Assembly: GCA_035560555.1 (NCBI GenBank)
Contig: DATMZF010000058.1
Span: 23,252-87,251 of the forward strand
Source: UBA11090 sp035560555
GTDB taxonomy: Bacteria > Spirochaetota > Spirochaetia > Treponematales > Rectinemataceae
DNA length: 64,000 bases
Reading direction: 5' to 3'
Shown: piece after piece, positions 1 to 8,852 of the stretch
Layout: each line of letters begins with the position of its first letter
Numbering within the stretch: the first letter of the stretch is position 1
Notes under the pieces: model-generated
Databases searched by the model: none
Seen by the model: only the letters and a program-made list of their open reading frames with translations
What the model was told of the DNA's origin: nothing
Translations under genes and position numbers: made by a program

Positions 1-899
1 GAAGCCATGAACTCATTGGCTTCCTTTTCGGTGGCGGCCCTCTCCTGGAAGATGGCGAGTCTGCGGGCGAGATCCTCGGCGAATTCCTTCGCGTTCAATT
101 TGGACTGGCGCGTATAGCCGCTTTCGGCCACGGCCTTGTGGAAAAGGCCTTTCGCCTTGGGCGCCATGAGCAGCGTGAATACATTGAGGGCGCCGGCCGA
201 CTCGCCGGCTATCGTCACGTTGCCTGGGTCGCCGCCGAAAGCGGCGATATTGTCCCGCACCCACCCGAGCGCCGCGATGAGGTCCAGCGTGCCGAAATTC
301 CCTGAATCCGTCTCGGGGTCGCCCGTATGCAGGGCCGGGTGCGCGAACCATCCCAGGACATCGAGTCGGTAGTTCACCGAAACGAAGACGAGGTTCGCCG
401 ACGACGCCAGGGCGTGACCTCTGTAGTTTCGGCTGCCATCGGAGGATCCCGAGGTATTGGCCCCGCCATGGATCCAGACATAGACGGGGAGTTTCTTTTC
501 CCCTGTCGCGGGCCGCCAGACGTTGAGAAAGAGACAATCCTCGGAGCCGGTGGCGAGGCCGGTCATGATGGAACGCTGGACAGGCTTCGCCCCGAAGCTC
601 TTCGCCCTGCGGATGCCCCGCCAGGGTTCTGGGGGAAGAGGCTTTTGCCAGCGCAGATCCCCGATGGGAGGCGCCGCGTAAGGTATGCCGAGCCAGGCGT
701 AGGTATTCGCCTTGTCTGACAGGCCCTCGAGAGCCCCGTACATGGTCCTGACCGTCGTGCCGCCCTCCCATTCGCCGGGAGAGAAGGTGGACGTCAGCGT
801 CGGGGAGGGGACGCTCGCGCATGACATCAGGAAGATGAGCGTCGGGACGGCCAATAAGCTCGTGCCCGCGGCGATAGCGGTCGAATTTTTCTTAATCAT
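1..899 (-). CDS. Type B carboxylesterase lipoprotein (3' end outside window)
   Basis: An alpha/beta-hydrolase ester hydrolase, expected to act at the cell envelope. The frame is open from ATG 899 down to base 1, so the C-terminal part is missing. Residues 1-27 form a lipoprotein signal ending in lipobox LMSC. An EDCLFLNVW block matches the type B carboxylesterase signature and GESAGA carries the nucleophile serine. WIHGGA is the oxyanion-hole block. The catalytic acid and histidine lie outside the window. There is no SD sequence; TACATT lies exactly 6 nt before the ATG, suggesting a leaderless mRNA. It is transcribed divergently from the glycosylase gene. The substrate cannot be inferred. Confidence 0.9.
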   Translation of the reverse strand, partial: MIKKNSTAIAAGTSLLAVPTLIFLMSCASVPSPTLTSTFSPGEWEGGTTVRTMYGALEGLSDKANTYAWLGIPYAAPPIGDLRWQKPLPPEPWRGIRRAKSFGAKPVQRSIMTGLATGSEDCLFLNVWRPATGEKKLPVYVWIHGGANTSGSSDGSRNYRGHALASSANLVFVSVNYRLDVLGWFAHPALHTGDPETDSGNFGTLDLIAALGWVRDNIAAFGGDPGNVTIAGESAGALNVFTLLMAPKAKGLFHKAVAESGYTRQSKLNAKEFAEDLARRLAIFQERAATEKEANEFMA

Positions 900-905
900 A
901 TTATT

Positions 906-934
906 AATGTATCGCCGCTTTCCCATTTTCACAA
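906..934 (-). promoter_or_regulatory. Predicted leaderless sigma70 promoter of the carboxylesterase gene
   Basis: On the minus strand TTGTGA (934-929), a 17-bp spacer and TACATT (911-906) precede the ATG by exactly 6 nt. A normal sigma70 start would put +1 on the A of the ATG. Confidence 0.5.
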
Positions 935-1005
935 ATTTCCGGGGATGTTTTCAGCGGCTGGGAATGCCGCCGAAAAATTGGCGGCTCGTCACGCGGGAAA
1001 GTTTC

Positions 1006-1035
1006 TTGACGCGGGGGGGATATGTCAATTAGACT
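1006..1035 (+). promoter_or_regulatory. Predicted promoter of the DNA glycosylase gene
   Basis: TTGACG (1006-1011) and TAGACT (1030-1035) are separated by 18 bp that include a run of seven G. The start would fall near 1042, giving a short leader that holds the AGGAGG at 1052. Confidence 0.45.
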
Positions 1036-1066
1036 GCCGTTTGATCGCCTCAGGAGGCAGTCCAGT

Positions 1067-1627
1067 ATGGAACGTTGTTCATGGTGCGGGACGGATCCTC
1101 TCTACCTCAGCTACCACGACGAGGAGTGGGGCTCGCCCGTGCACGACGAGCGCAGGCATTTCGAATTTCTCCTGCTCGAAACGATGCAGGCCGGCTTGTC
1201 CTGGTACACCATCCTGAGCAAGCGCGAGAATTTTCGGGCCGCGTTCGACGGCTTCGATTGGAAGAAGATCCGCGACTATGGGGACGACAAAATCGCCGCG
1301 CTCATGGAAGACAAAGGCATAATCCGCAACAGGGCGAAAATTGTCGGCGCCATCAAGAACGCGGGGGCTTTCGCCCGCACGGCCGAGGAGTTTGGGTCTT
1401 TCGACGCGTATATCTGGTCGTGGACGGACGGGAAGCCCCTCGTCAACCGCTGGAAGACGTTGTCCGAAATACCCACGGTTTCCGAACTGTCGGACCGCGT
1501 CGCTGGCGACATGAAGAAGCGGGGATTTTCCTATGTCGGAAGCGTGACCATCTATTCACATCTGCAGGCAATCGGCATAATCAACGATCATCTGACCAGC
1601 TGCTTTCGCTGGGCCAAGCTTCAGTGA
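1067..1627 (+). CDS. tag: DNA-3-methyladenine glycosylase I
   Basis: Base-excision repair enzyme removing 3-methyladenine from alkylated DNA in the cytoplasm. The 186-aa product has the normal family length. It opens with the zinc-binding Cys block (RCSWCG), followed by the YHDEEWG block and the LLLETMQAGLSW block holding the substrate-pocket Glu and Trp. A C-terminal His (YSHLQAIGIINDH) supplies further zinc ligands. I chose ATG 1067 because AGGAGG (1052-1057) lies 9 nt upstream; an in-frame ATG at 1022 has no such site. The gene ends 8 nt before the diguanylate cyclase gene, so the two are probably co-transcribed. Confidence 0.93.
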   Translation: MERCSWCGTDPLYLSYHDEEWGSPVHDERRHFEFLLLETMQAGLSWYTILSKRENFRAAFDGFDWKKIRDYGDDKIAALMEDKGIIRNRAKIVGAIKNAGAFARTAEEFGSFDAYIWSWTDGKPLVNRWKTLSEIPTVSELSDRVAGDMKKRGFSYVGSVTIYSHLQAIGIINDHLTSCFRWAKLQ

Positions 1628-1635
1628 GGTGAACA

Positions 1636-2880
1636 TTGTTTTCTCCGACTGCCGCGAGTGAAGCCCTGCTTCAGGTCTTCCGTAAAAGCCCCATCCCCAT
1701 GGCCGTATCCTCTTTGGATGACGATAGATTCATGGATGTCAACGACGCGTTCTGCGCGGCGTTGGACTATACCCATGCGGAACTGCTCGGCATGAAATCG
1801 ATCCATGGCTGTCTCCTCGACGAAGCCGGCCGCGGCAGCATCGCCGCGCGGCGCGCCGGCGATGGAAATACCGGCCTATTCTCTCTGTCGATCGTCAAAA
1901 AAGACGGCAGCCGCATGATCGGAAACTGTTCCACCATGCGCGTGACGCTCGACGGAAGACTCTGCCATATCTTGACGATTCAGGACATCACGGCATTAAA
2001 GGCGGTGGAGGAAGAGCGGAAAAGGAGCGAGTTGCTCTATCGGACGATCGTCGAGTTGTCGCCGGACGCCGTCATGGTGACTACGCTGGATGGGCGGATC
2101 CTCAGCGTCAACGACCAGGCGATAAGGCTCTACGGGCTTGGAGATCACGAGACTCCCCAAGGTCGGTCCTTTCTGGATTTCGTGACCGAAGGCGAATGGC
2201 ACCGCGCGGAAGGGGAGCTTCTGAAACTCATGTTCACGAGGGAGCCCCACAGCTCGGAATACCGGCTCAAGCGAGACGACGGCAGCAGTTTCTGGGGCGA
2301 GATAAACGCCAAGATGATACCCGATTCGGCGGGGAATCCCAGCCTCATCCTCATATTGACCAGGGACATAGCGGCGAGGAAGCGCGCCGAGGAAGAGTTG
2401 CTGTCGCTCGCCGTCTCGGACGAACTCACGGGACTCTACAACCGCCGCGGATTCAACCTGGCCGCCCAGCAGGAGATGAAGCACGCTCACCGGAATGTGC
2501 AGGGGCTCGGGCTCCTGTTCCTGGATATCGATGGCCTCAAGAACATCAATGACCTGATGGGGCATTCGCGAGGGGACGCCGCCCTCGTGACGGTAGCTTC
2601 CCTTCTGCGGAGAAGCTTCCGCGATTCCGACATCATCGCCCGATGGGGAGGCGACGAGTTCGTCGTGCTGGCGCTGGATGTGCCCATGGGCTGCGTCGAC
2701 ACGCTCCTGGACAGGTTCCAGGAAAACCTGGCCCTGCACAACGGCCAGGAGCCGGGGGATTTATTGCTGTCGGTCAGCGTTGGCCTGGCCAGCTACGACC
2801 CCGAAGCTCCCGTCGAACTCGACGAACTCGTGCGGCAGGCCGATAAGCGGATGTATCTCCACAAGAAGAAGAAAAAGTGA
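1636..2880 (+). CDS. PAS-PAS-GGDEF diguanylate cyclase
   Basis: Cytoplasmic sensor expected to make cyclic di-GMP from two GTP. The 414-aa protein has two PAS domains (about 5-125 and 135-255), a short helical linker and a GGDEF domain (about 257-414). The signature is intact as GGDEF at 338-342, and an RxxD inhibitory site (RDSD) sits five residues before it, so product inhibition is expected. The start is TTG at 1636 with a GAGGTG ribosome site overlapping the preceding stop. The tail is lysine-rich. No transmembrane segment is seen; the PAS ligand is unknown. Confidence 0.9.
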   Translation: MFSPTAASEALLQVFRKSPIPMAVSSLDDDRFMDVNDAFCAALDYTHAELLGMKSIHGCLLDEAGRGSIAARRAGDGNTGLFSLSIVKKDGSRMIGNCSTMRVTLDGRLCHILTIQDITALKAVEEERKRSELLYRTIVELSPDAVMVTTLDGRILSVNDQAIRLYGLGDHETPQGRSFLDFVTEGEWHRAEGELLKLMFTREPHSSEYRLKRDDGSSFWGEINAKMIPDSAGNPSLILILTRDIAARKRAEEELLSLAVSDELTGLYNRRGFNLAAQQEMKHAHRNVQGLGLLFLDIDGLKNINDLMGHSRGDAALVTVASLLRRSFRDSDIIARWGGDEFVVLALDVPMGCVDTLLDRFQENLALHNGQEPGDLLLSVSVGLASYDPEAPVELDELVRQADKRMYLHKKKKK

Positions 2881-2891
2881 AAGGTGAAATC

Positions 2892-3791
2892 ATGATGACG
2901 ATTATCGAAGCCATGGCCGCCCGCCGCTCTACCCGCAGCTTTGACGGCAGGAGAATCTCGGCGGCCGAATCCAGAGAGCTTTCGGCGATGCTGGAATCCG
3001 TCGCCGCGGAGGAAACGCCTTTCGGCAATAGCCCGCGCCTCGCGCTCTATGACTGCGAGGAGGACTCCAAGCCGGTTCGGCTCGGGACCTACGGATTGGT
3101 TTCGGGCGTATCGGCCTATATAGTGCCGGCGATGACCCCTGGACCTGGGGCGCTGGAAGACTCGGGCTACATCATCGAAAAGGCCGTCCTCGAAGCGACG
3201 GCAATGGGCTACGCCAGCTGCTGGATCGGCGGCGTCTTCAGCAGGGGCAAGGCTTCCGCGATCGTGGCCGTTGCCGGGGGCGAGCTCGTGCCCGCGGTCA
3301 TAGCGCTGGGCAGGCCGGCGGCGCGCCGGAGCCTCGCGGACCGGATAGTGAGGGGAGCCGCGAAGTCCCGTTCGCGCAGAGCGCTCGACAGCCTCGTCTT
3401 TTCGGTGGATGGCGGGGTCGGTGCCGCGACCGCGAATCCTTCCAGCGCGGCGGGTTCCCCCGCGATCGCCGAACCCTGGCTCGGGGTCGTCGAGGCGATG
3501 AGGGACGCCCCATCGGCCTCGAACAAACAGCCCTGGCGGCTCGTGAAAGTTCCCGGGAGCGATGAATGGCTCATGTTCCTGGACGAGGACAGGGTGTACA
3601 ACAACAGCCTCGGCGAAGTGCATATCCAGAACATCGATATCGGGATAGGGATGCGCCATTTCAAGGAAGCGGCCGCTGCTGCAGGACTGAGAGGACGTTG
3701 GATGCCCGCTCGTGCCTCCGACGGCGCGCTCGATGTGGCGCTGCGCTACGGCGCGGGAAGAGGCTGGACTCCGATATCCCTTTGGCGATAG
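2892..3791 (+). CDS. Nitroreductase family protein
   Basis: Probable FMN-dependent oxidoreductase of the nitroreductase fold. It opens with the family pattern EAMAARRSTRSF, which contacts the FMN phosphate. The middle holds GYASCWIGGVF and the C-terminal half holds a second family-like block (APSASNKQPWRLV). At 299 aa it is longer than ordinary nitroreductases and looks like the two-part type. I prefer ATG 2892 (or 2895) after AAAGGTG to the GTG that overlaps the upstream stop. It follows the diguanylate cyclase by 11 nt. Substrate unknown. Confidence 0.8.
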   Translation: MMTIIEAMAARRSTRSFDGRRISAAESRELSAMLESVAAEETPFGNSPRLALYDCEEDSKPVRLGTYGLVSGVSAYIVPAMTPGPGALEDSGYIIEKAVLEATAMGYASCWIGGVFSRGKASAIVAVAGGELVPAVIALGRPAARRSLADRIVRGAAKSRSRRALDSLVFSVDGGVGAATANPSSAAGSPAIAEPWLGVVEAMRDAPSASNKQPWRLVKVPGSDEWLMFLDEDRVYNNSLGEVHIQNIDIGIGMRHFKEAAAAAGLRGRWMPARASDGALDVALRYGAGRGWTPISLWR

Positions 3792-3860
3792 AGGGAAGGC
3801 GGCCCAACGCCGCGCGAGGGGAGCGTATTCGAGAGAAACGCACGCTTCCCGTCCAAAAAA

Positions 3861-3889
3861 TTGCCTCGGGGCAACTGTTCGCGTTATAT
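3861..3889 (+). promoter_or_regulatory. Predicted promoter of the ferritin gene
   Basis: TTGCCT (3861-3866), a 17-bp spacer and TTATAT (3884-3889). The start would lie near 3896, about 58 nt before the ferritin ATG. No Fur-like box was recognised by eye. Confidence 0.5.
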
Positions 3890-3953
3890 TCAATAATGTG
3901 AATAAAAGCGTGGAACAGCGCGCTGAATAATGCATAAACCCGGGAGGATTTTT

Positions 3954-4472
3954 ATGATTTCCAGCAAAATGACCGATAGAATCAATCTTCAGATCAATCG
4001 CGAAATGTATTCGGCATACCTGTATCTCGCCATGTCGGCGAAAATGACCGAGACCGGATACACCGGCATCGGCAAGTGGCTGAGCATTCAGTATCACGAG
4101 GAAATGTTCCACGCGATGAAGTTCGTCAAATACCTCGAGGATCAATCGGCCGCCGTCAAATACGCGCAGATCGATACGCCGACTTTCTCCGAAACCGCGG
4201 TCAAGGAACTCTTTCAGCACATTCTCAAGCACGAGCAGTTCGTCACCTCGAGCCTCAGGGAAATCGTGGAGCTCGCCAGGGCGGAAAAGGATTACGCGAC
4301 CGAAAACCTCCTGCAGTGGTACATCGACGAGCAGGTCGAAGAGGAAAAGAACGATGCCGAGATTCTTCAGGCGATCGAACTGGTGGGCAACAGCGCTCAG
4401 GGGCTGTATCTGCTCAATGTCGAATTGGGCAAGCGCGAGAACGGAGCCCCCCTCGATTTCACGAAAATCTAG
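3954..4472 (+). CDS. ftn: Ferritin
   Basis: Iron-storage ferroxidase that assembles into a 24-subunit cage in the cytoplasm. The 172-aa product is a four-helix ferritin. Glu in INREMYSAYLY, then EEMFHAMK with its ExxH pair, and further acidic residues in the helices around 94 and 127 form the diiron centre. I chose ATG 3954 because GGGAGG lies 7 nt upstream; an upstream in-frame start at 3930 has none. The gene is monocistronic, with its own promoter and a strong terminator. Together with katA at 25 kb it suggests exposure to oxygen. Confidence 0.95.
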   Translation: MISSKMTDRINLQINREMYSAYLYLAMSAKMTETGYTGIGKWLSIQYHEEMFHAMKFVKYLEDQSAAVKYAQIDTPTFSETAVKELFQHILKHEQFVTSSLREIVELARAEKDYATENLLQWYIDEQVEEEKNDAEILQAIELVGNSAQGLYLLNVELGKRENGAPLDFTKI

Positions 4473-4500
4473 CGTCCGGAAGCGATCGTAATCGCCCGAA

Positions 4501-4534
4501 AGCCCCGCCGGAGCAACCGGCGGGGCTTTTTTTT
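4501..4534 (+). terminator. Rho-independent terminator of ferritin
   Basis: An 11-bp perfect stem (AGCCCCGCCGG / CCGGCGGGGCT) with loop AGCAA is followed by eight T residues. Confidence 0.93.
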
Positions 4535-4561
4535 GCGTCCTCTTTGCCGTATTTTATACGG

Positions 4562-6265
4562 ATGCAGGCCATACAATACGTGAGTACGAGAATTTCTCCA
4601 GGCGGCAGGGTTGAGGACCCCGTTGGCATCGAGACCGCAATTGCGCGCGGCATGCCCCCCGACGGAGGTCTTTACGTTCCGACTTCATTGCCTGCCCTTC
4701 CGGGGCGCGTCTTCGACCCTGGCCCCCTCTCGTATACCGACCTCGCCACCCTGATTCTCTCTCCCTTTTTCCCCGGATGGGAGAATGGATCCCTCCGCGC
4801 CGTCCTCGAGAAGGCCTACGGTTCGGGCGGAAGCTCGGCCTATTTTGATATGCCCGAAATCGCGCCACTCGTGCCGCTTCTGGGGCTAGCCCTTCCCGGC
4901 GACGAGGAGAGGGATGGCCGCGCCGATGAAGAGTGCCCCGAAGGGCGCCATGATGGACTCGATTGTTTCCCGGCGGGAGGGAATCCGCCCATATACCTCC
5001 TCGAGCTGTTCCATGGAAGGACATGCGCCTTCAAGGATATGGCCCTGAGCGTGCTGGGAGGATTCTTGCGCGAAAGCCTGGACAGGCTGGGGAGGAAGGA
5101 ACCCCTGCTCGTCCTGACGGCCACCTCCGGCGACACCGGTTCGGCTGCCCTGGAAGGGCTGTCGGCCGTGAAGGGAATACACGCGGCGGTCTTCTATCCC
5201 CTTAAGGGGACGAGCGAGATCCAGCGCCTGCAGATGACGACGGTCGGCGCCGAAGGGCGCTTCGTCGCCGGCATCGAGGGCAATTTCGACGACGCGCAGA
5301 GCGCGGTCAAGAATGTCTTCGCGCGCGCGTCGCGAGGCGAAGGCGCGCTGGCCGGTTTCAGCCTCTCGTCGGCCAACTCCATCAACATCGGAAGGCTTTT
5401 GCCGCAGATCGTCTACTATGTGGCGGCGTGGAGGGCGCTCGCCGCCCGCGGGGCGCTGGGCGCGGACCGGCTCATGCATGTGTCCGTGCCCACCGGCAAT
5501 TTCGGCGATATCCTGGCGGCGAAATACGCGAAGGAAATGGGACTTCCCATAGGCCGGCTCGTCTGCGCCTCGAACGCGAACAAGGTGCTCGCCGATTTTT
5601 TCTCGACGGGCATCTACGACAGACGCCGCGAACTCATGAAGACCGAGAGCCCATCCATGGACATATTGGTGTCGAGCAACCTGGAGCGGCTTCTCTTCAT
5701 GGCGTCGGGGAGGAGCCAAAAACGCGTTTCGTCGCTCATGGGGGAGCTCGCGTCGCGCGGCTGGTTCGAGATAAACGCTGCCGAGAAGGCGTATATCGCC
5801 GATTTTTCGTCGGGATGGTGCAGCGATCCCTCGGCGAAAGCGGCCATCGCGAACGTATGGGATTCCTGTTCGCTTCTCGTCGATCCGCACACGGCCACGG
5901 CGGTGGAGGTCGCGATACGCACATCGTCCTCGCTCAAGCCGGAGGCGCCCATCGTCGTGGCCTCGACGGCGAGCCCCTTCAAGTTCCCCCGGGCCTGCAT
6001 CGAGGCGCTGAATGGCGCCAGCATGGATAACGGCGGAACGCAGCCTCCCGCCGACGGAGACTGGGAAGGCGTCGGAGAAGAACCTCCCCGGACCGGCGAT
6101 TTCGCGCTCGCGGAACGTCTGTCGACGATGACGGGCCGCCCCATGCCCGGAGCGATCCGCGCCCTTCGATCCAAAGCGGTGACGCACGATACGAAACTTC
6201 CCATAAGCGAAGTCGAGAATGCCTTAGCCCGCTATGCCCGCGAAAAGATGGGAGCGCGGCCATGA
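4562..6265 (+). CDS. thrC: Threonine synthase
   Basis: PLP enzyme converting O-phosphohomoserine to threonine. The N-terminus has the long-type pattern (RGMPPDGGLYVP). The PLP lysine is in CAFKDMA, at Lys158, and the phosphate-loop pattern ATSGDTGSAA and the NSINIGR block follow. At 567 aa it is longer than usual. There is a hydrophilic insert (about 115-140, rich in Asp, Glu, Gly) before the lysine block and another acidic stretch near 485-505. No SD sequence is visible; TATTTT ends 6 nt before the ATG, so the mRNA may be leaderless. The last 4 nt overlap thrB as ATGA. Confidence 0.93.
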   Translation: MQAIQYVSTRISPGGRVEDPVGIETAIARGMPPDGGLYVPTSLPALPGRVFDPGPLSYTDLATLILSPFFPGWENGSLRAVLEKAYGSGGSSAYFDMPEIAPLVPLLGLALPGDEERDGRADEECPEGRHDGLDCFPAGGNPPIYLLELFHGRTCAFKDMALSVLGGFLRESLDRLGRKEPLLVLTATSGDTGSAALEGLSAVKGIHAAVFYPLKGTSEIQRLQMTTVGAEGRFVAGIEGNFDDAQSAVKNVFARASRGEGALAGFSLSSANSINIGRLLPQIVYYVAAWRALAARGALGADRLMHVSVPTGNFGDILAAKYAKEMGLPIGRLVCASNANKVLADFFSTGIYDRRRELMKTESPSMDILVSSNLERLLFMASGRSQKRVSSLMGELASRGWFEINAAEKAYIADFSSGWCSDPSAKAAIANVWDSCSLLVDPHTATAVEVAIRTSSSLKPEAPIVVASTASPFKFPRACIEALNGASMDNGGTQPPADGDWEGVGEEPPRTGDFALAERLSTMTGRPMPGAIRALRSKAVTHDTKLPISEVENALARYAREKMGARP

Positions 6266-7239
6266 GACTGGAGCTTAGGGTGCCGGCAACGACCGCCAAC
6301 ATCGGCCCGGGCTTCGACTCGCTCGGCATCGCGCTTTCGCTGTACAACAGTTTCACGCTGGAGCGGGCCGGACGCACGGAGGTGAGGGGCTGCGAGGAAA
6401 AGTACGCGGGCCCGGACAACCTTTTCCTCAGGGCGATGCGCCACGCTTCAAGACTTCTGGGCCGCCCCGCGCCCGAAGTCTGTCTCGCCATCGACGCGAA
6501 AATTCCCATGGCGCGGGGCCTCGGCTCGAGCGCCGCGATGATCGTCGGCGGCGTCGCCGCCGCCGTCCTGCTGGACGAAAGCCGGGACGCGCGCGAGGGA
6601 CCCGGTCCGGAGGAGAGACGATTCATCCTCGACGCCTCGGCGGCCCTGGAAGGACATCCCGACAACGCCGCGCCGGCTGTGTATGGAGGCTTCTGCGCGT
6701 CCATAGCCCTTCGGGGCGAGCCCGGGAGCGCCGCCGCCGCCGTGACCATGGACGGCGTCGGGACCGGGCTTCAGCGAATTCTATCCTCGAAGAGCGAGGT
6801 CGATCCGGGCTGGGGTTTCCACGCCCTCATCCCGCCCTTCGAGCTGTCCACGAGAGAGGCGAGGGCCGCCCTGCCGGCCGTTCTGCCCAGGGCCGACGCG
6901 GTGTTCAATCTGGGCAGGGCGGCCCTCGTCGCCCTCGCCTTCGAGAAGAGGGACGCCGCGATGCTCGGCGTCGCCTGCGACGACAAGATGCACCAGCCTT
7001 ACCGCATGGCGCTGATCCCAGGGTACAACGCCGTGACCGAGGCCTGCCGCGAGGCGGGCGCGAAAGCGGTGTGGCTGTCCGGCGCCGGGCCGACTATTCT
7101 CGCCCTCACCGTAGGCGGGGAGGATAACCAGCGATTCGCGCGGATGATGGCGCCCGTTCTCGCGTCGCGGCCCGAAGGTCCTTGGAGGCATGAGATCCTC
7201 GCGGCCGATCCGGCTGGCCTGAGTTGTCGGTTCGAATGA
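6262..7239 (+). CDS. thrB: Homoserine kinase
   Basis: GHMP-family kinase that phosphorylates homoserine, supplying the substrate of the preceding threonine synthase. The 325-aa product starts with the family N-terminus VPATTANIGPGFDSLG. The ATP loop is PMARGLGSSAAM at about residue 90, and a C-terminal GAGPTI block follows. Its ATG overlaps the thrC stop by 4 nt, the classic sign of translational coupling. No homoserine dehydrogenase or aspartokinase is next to it, so the rest of the pathway must lie elsewhere. Confidence 0.95.
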   Translation: MRLELRVPATTANIGPGFDSLGIALSLYNSFTLERAGRTEVRGCEEKYAGPDNLFLRAMRHASRLLGRPAPEVCLAIDAKIPMARGLGSSAAMIVGGVAAAVLLDESRDAREGPGPEERRFILDASAALEGHPDNAAPAVYGGFCASIALRGEPGSAAAAVTMDGVGTGLQRILSSKSEVDPGWGFHALIPPFELSTREARAALPAVLPRADAVFNLGRAALVALAFEKRDAAMLGVACDDKMHQPYRMALIPGYNAVTEACREAGAKAVWLSGAGPTILALTVGGEDNQRFARMMAPVLASRPEGPWRHEILAADPAGLSCRFE

Positions 7240-7276
7240 GAAGATGAGCGCGGATCCCCCGCGCCAGGAGCGTCGG

Positions 7277-8056
7277 ATGAAGAAAATGCCCGCTTTGTTT
7301 GTCGGCCACGGCTCGCCGATGAACGTCATCGCCCATAACGCCTACACCGAAGCCTTGGGCGCCCTGGGGGCATCCCTGCCGGCCCCGCGGGGAATACTGG
7401 TCGTATCCGCTCACTGGGTGACGCCTGGACTGCGGGTCACTTCCTCCCCCTCGCCCAGGCAGATCTATGACTTCTTCGGCTTTCCCGATGAGCTCTACGG
7501 AATAAGGTATGAAGCCCCGGGGAGTCCCGAGCTGGCGGCGAGGACCTCAGGGCTCCTCGCGCGGGCAGGTTTTCCCTGCGCGCAGGACCCGAACCGCGGC
7601 ATCGACCACGCGGCGTGGGCCGTGCTTCTGCACATGTACCCCAAGGCCGATATCCCCGTGATCGAGATGAGCCTGGATTATAAAATGAAGTCCGGACACT
7701 GGTTCGAGATGGGCGCGGCGCTCGCCGTCCTGCGAGAGGAAGGCATTCTCGTCCTGGGAAGCGGCAACATCGTGCACAACCTGTACCGTTTCGAGGCGGC
7801 GACGGACGCCAAGCCTTTTCCCTGGGCCCTCAAGTTCAACGACGCGGTGAAAGCCGCGGTCGCCGGCGACGACAGGGAGAAGCTCGCCTTATTCGCTCTT
7901 CCCGTAGAGGAATCGCGAGACGCGGTCCCGACGCCGGAACACTACCTTCCGCTCCTGCCCGTGCTCGGGACCATAGGCGAAGGCGAAAAGGCCTCGATAT
8001 TCCACGAATCCATCCAGAACGCCAGCATCGCGATGACGGGTTTCATGATCGGATAG
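7277..8056 (+). CDS. ygiD: YgiD-like class III extradiol ring-cleavage dioxygenase
   Basis: Resembles the 4,5-DOPA dioxygenase family, non-haem metal enzymes that open catechol rings. The 259-aa product begins PALFVGHGSPMNV, giving the first metal histidine, and has VSAHWVTPG, the DHAAWAVLLHMYP block and GSGNIVHNL, which supply the other His residues. ATG 7277 is preceded by AGGAG at 6 nt; the ATG at 7244 would add 11 residues without a ribosome site. It lies 37 nt after thrB and may be read from the same transcript. The natural substrate is unknown. Confidence 0.88.
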   Translation: MKKMPALFVGHGSPMNVIAHNAYTEALGALGASLPAPRGILVVSAHWVTPGLRVTSSPSPRQIYDFFGFPDELYGIRYEAPGSPELAARTSGLLARAGFPCAQDPNRGIDHAAWAVLLHMYPKADIPVIEMSLDYKMKSGHWFEMGAALAVLREEGILVLGSGNIVHNLYRFEAATDAKPFPWALKFNDAVKAAVAGDDREKLALFALPVEESRDAVPTPEHYLPLLPVLGTIGEGEKASIFHESIQNASIAMTGFMIG

Positions 8057-8068
8057 GCGGGGGAAGCG

Positions 8069-8764
8069 CTATTTCCTCACGATGACGACGCAGCGTTCCT
8101 CGTCGAGGAAGGGAACCCAGACCGGCTTGATTTCGGCTCTTGAAAAAGGCCCAGCGAGGACAGGATCGGTCGCGAGGGCGGCCATCTCCATTTTCGCGTT
8201 GAACTGCTTGCCCTTGTAGGCGAAAAGCAGCCCGCCCGGAGCCAGGTTTTTCCATATCGACTTGAAGAGCTTCAGCTCGGTGAAAGGCCTGAAGGCCCTG
8301 AATATCGCGACATCGTGGGGACCCGGCGCTTTTTCGATTTCGCTCTCCACGATTTCCACGTTTTCGAGCGAAAGAATGGCCTTCTGGCTTTCGAGAAAGG
8401 AAATCCGCTTTCCCATGCGCTCGATGAGGCGGACTTTCCTGTCCGGCATGATGATGCTCAAGGGAATGCCGGGAAGTCCCGCCCCCGTTCCGATATCGCT
8501 CAAGACCGCCCTGCGGTTCAAGGCCTTGTTCGTCGGTGAGTTGTCGCTCTCATCCAGAACGTCCTGTAAAAGGCGCCAGGGAGCGAGGCTGTCGAGAATA
8601 TGTTTGATGACAAGCTCGTCGCCGGAGGCATTCACGAGCCCATAGGCGGGATTCCAGGTCTCGATCTCGCCTATGTAGCGCACAAGCGTCTCGGCTCTCT
8701 TGTCCTTGAAGTCGATATCGAGGACGGCGAGCCCCCGGACAAGAAGCGACTGTAGGTCGTTCAT
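8069..8764 (-). CDS. rsmG: 16S rRNA (guanine-527-N7)-methyltransferase
   Basis: SAM-dependent methylation of G527 in 16S rRNA. The 231-aa product has the RsmG layout: WNPAYGLVNA and HILDSL near the N-terminus, then the SAM-binding motif DIGTGAGLPGIPLSI, and FRAFRPFTEL further on. It is convergent with the ygiD-like gene (12 nt between stops) and divergent from pyrG. It has no SD; TACAAT lies exactly 6 nt before the ATG, suggesting a leaderless transcript, although the -35 (TGGAAT) is poor. The usual neighbour mnmG is absent here. Confidence 0.95.
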   Translation of the reverse strand: MNDLQSLLVRGLAVLDIDFKDKRAETLVRYIGEIETWNPAYGLVNASGDELVIKHILDSLAPWRLLQDVLDESDNSPTNKALNRRAVLSDIGTGAGLPGIPLSIIMPDRKVRLIERMGKRISFLESQKAILSLENVEIVESEIEKAPGPHDVAIFRAFRPFTELKLFKSIWKNLAPGGLLFAYKGKQFNAKMEMAALATDPVLAGPFSRAEIKPVWVPFLDEERCVVIVRK

Positions 8765-8814
8765 GATTCCATTGTAATCATTTGACCGATTTTATTCCAT
8801 TCCAGCCGGGAGGA

Positions 8815-8844
8815 TTGACAGAGCAGGGGTGTTTTCTCGATACT
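8815..8844 (+). promoter_or_regulatory. Predicted pyrG promoter giving a nearly leaderless mRNA
   Basis: TTGACA (8815-8820), an 18-bp spacer and GATACT (8839-8844). The start would lie near 8851, two bases before the pyrG ATG, and no SD sequence is present. Confidence 0.55.
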
Positions 8845-8852
8845 GAAATCCC

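Noticed and set aside
13..822. Arg-rich open frame on the minus strand
   Set aside because: It is out of frame with the carboxylesterase reading frame, which has a lipobox and catalytic motifs and continues past the window edge.
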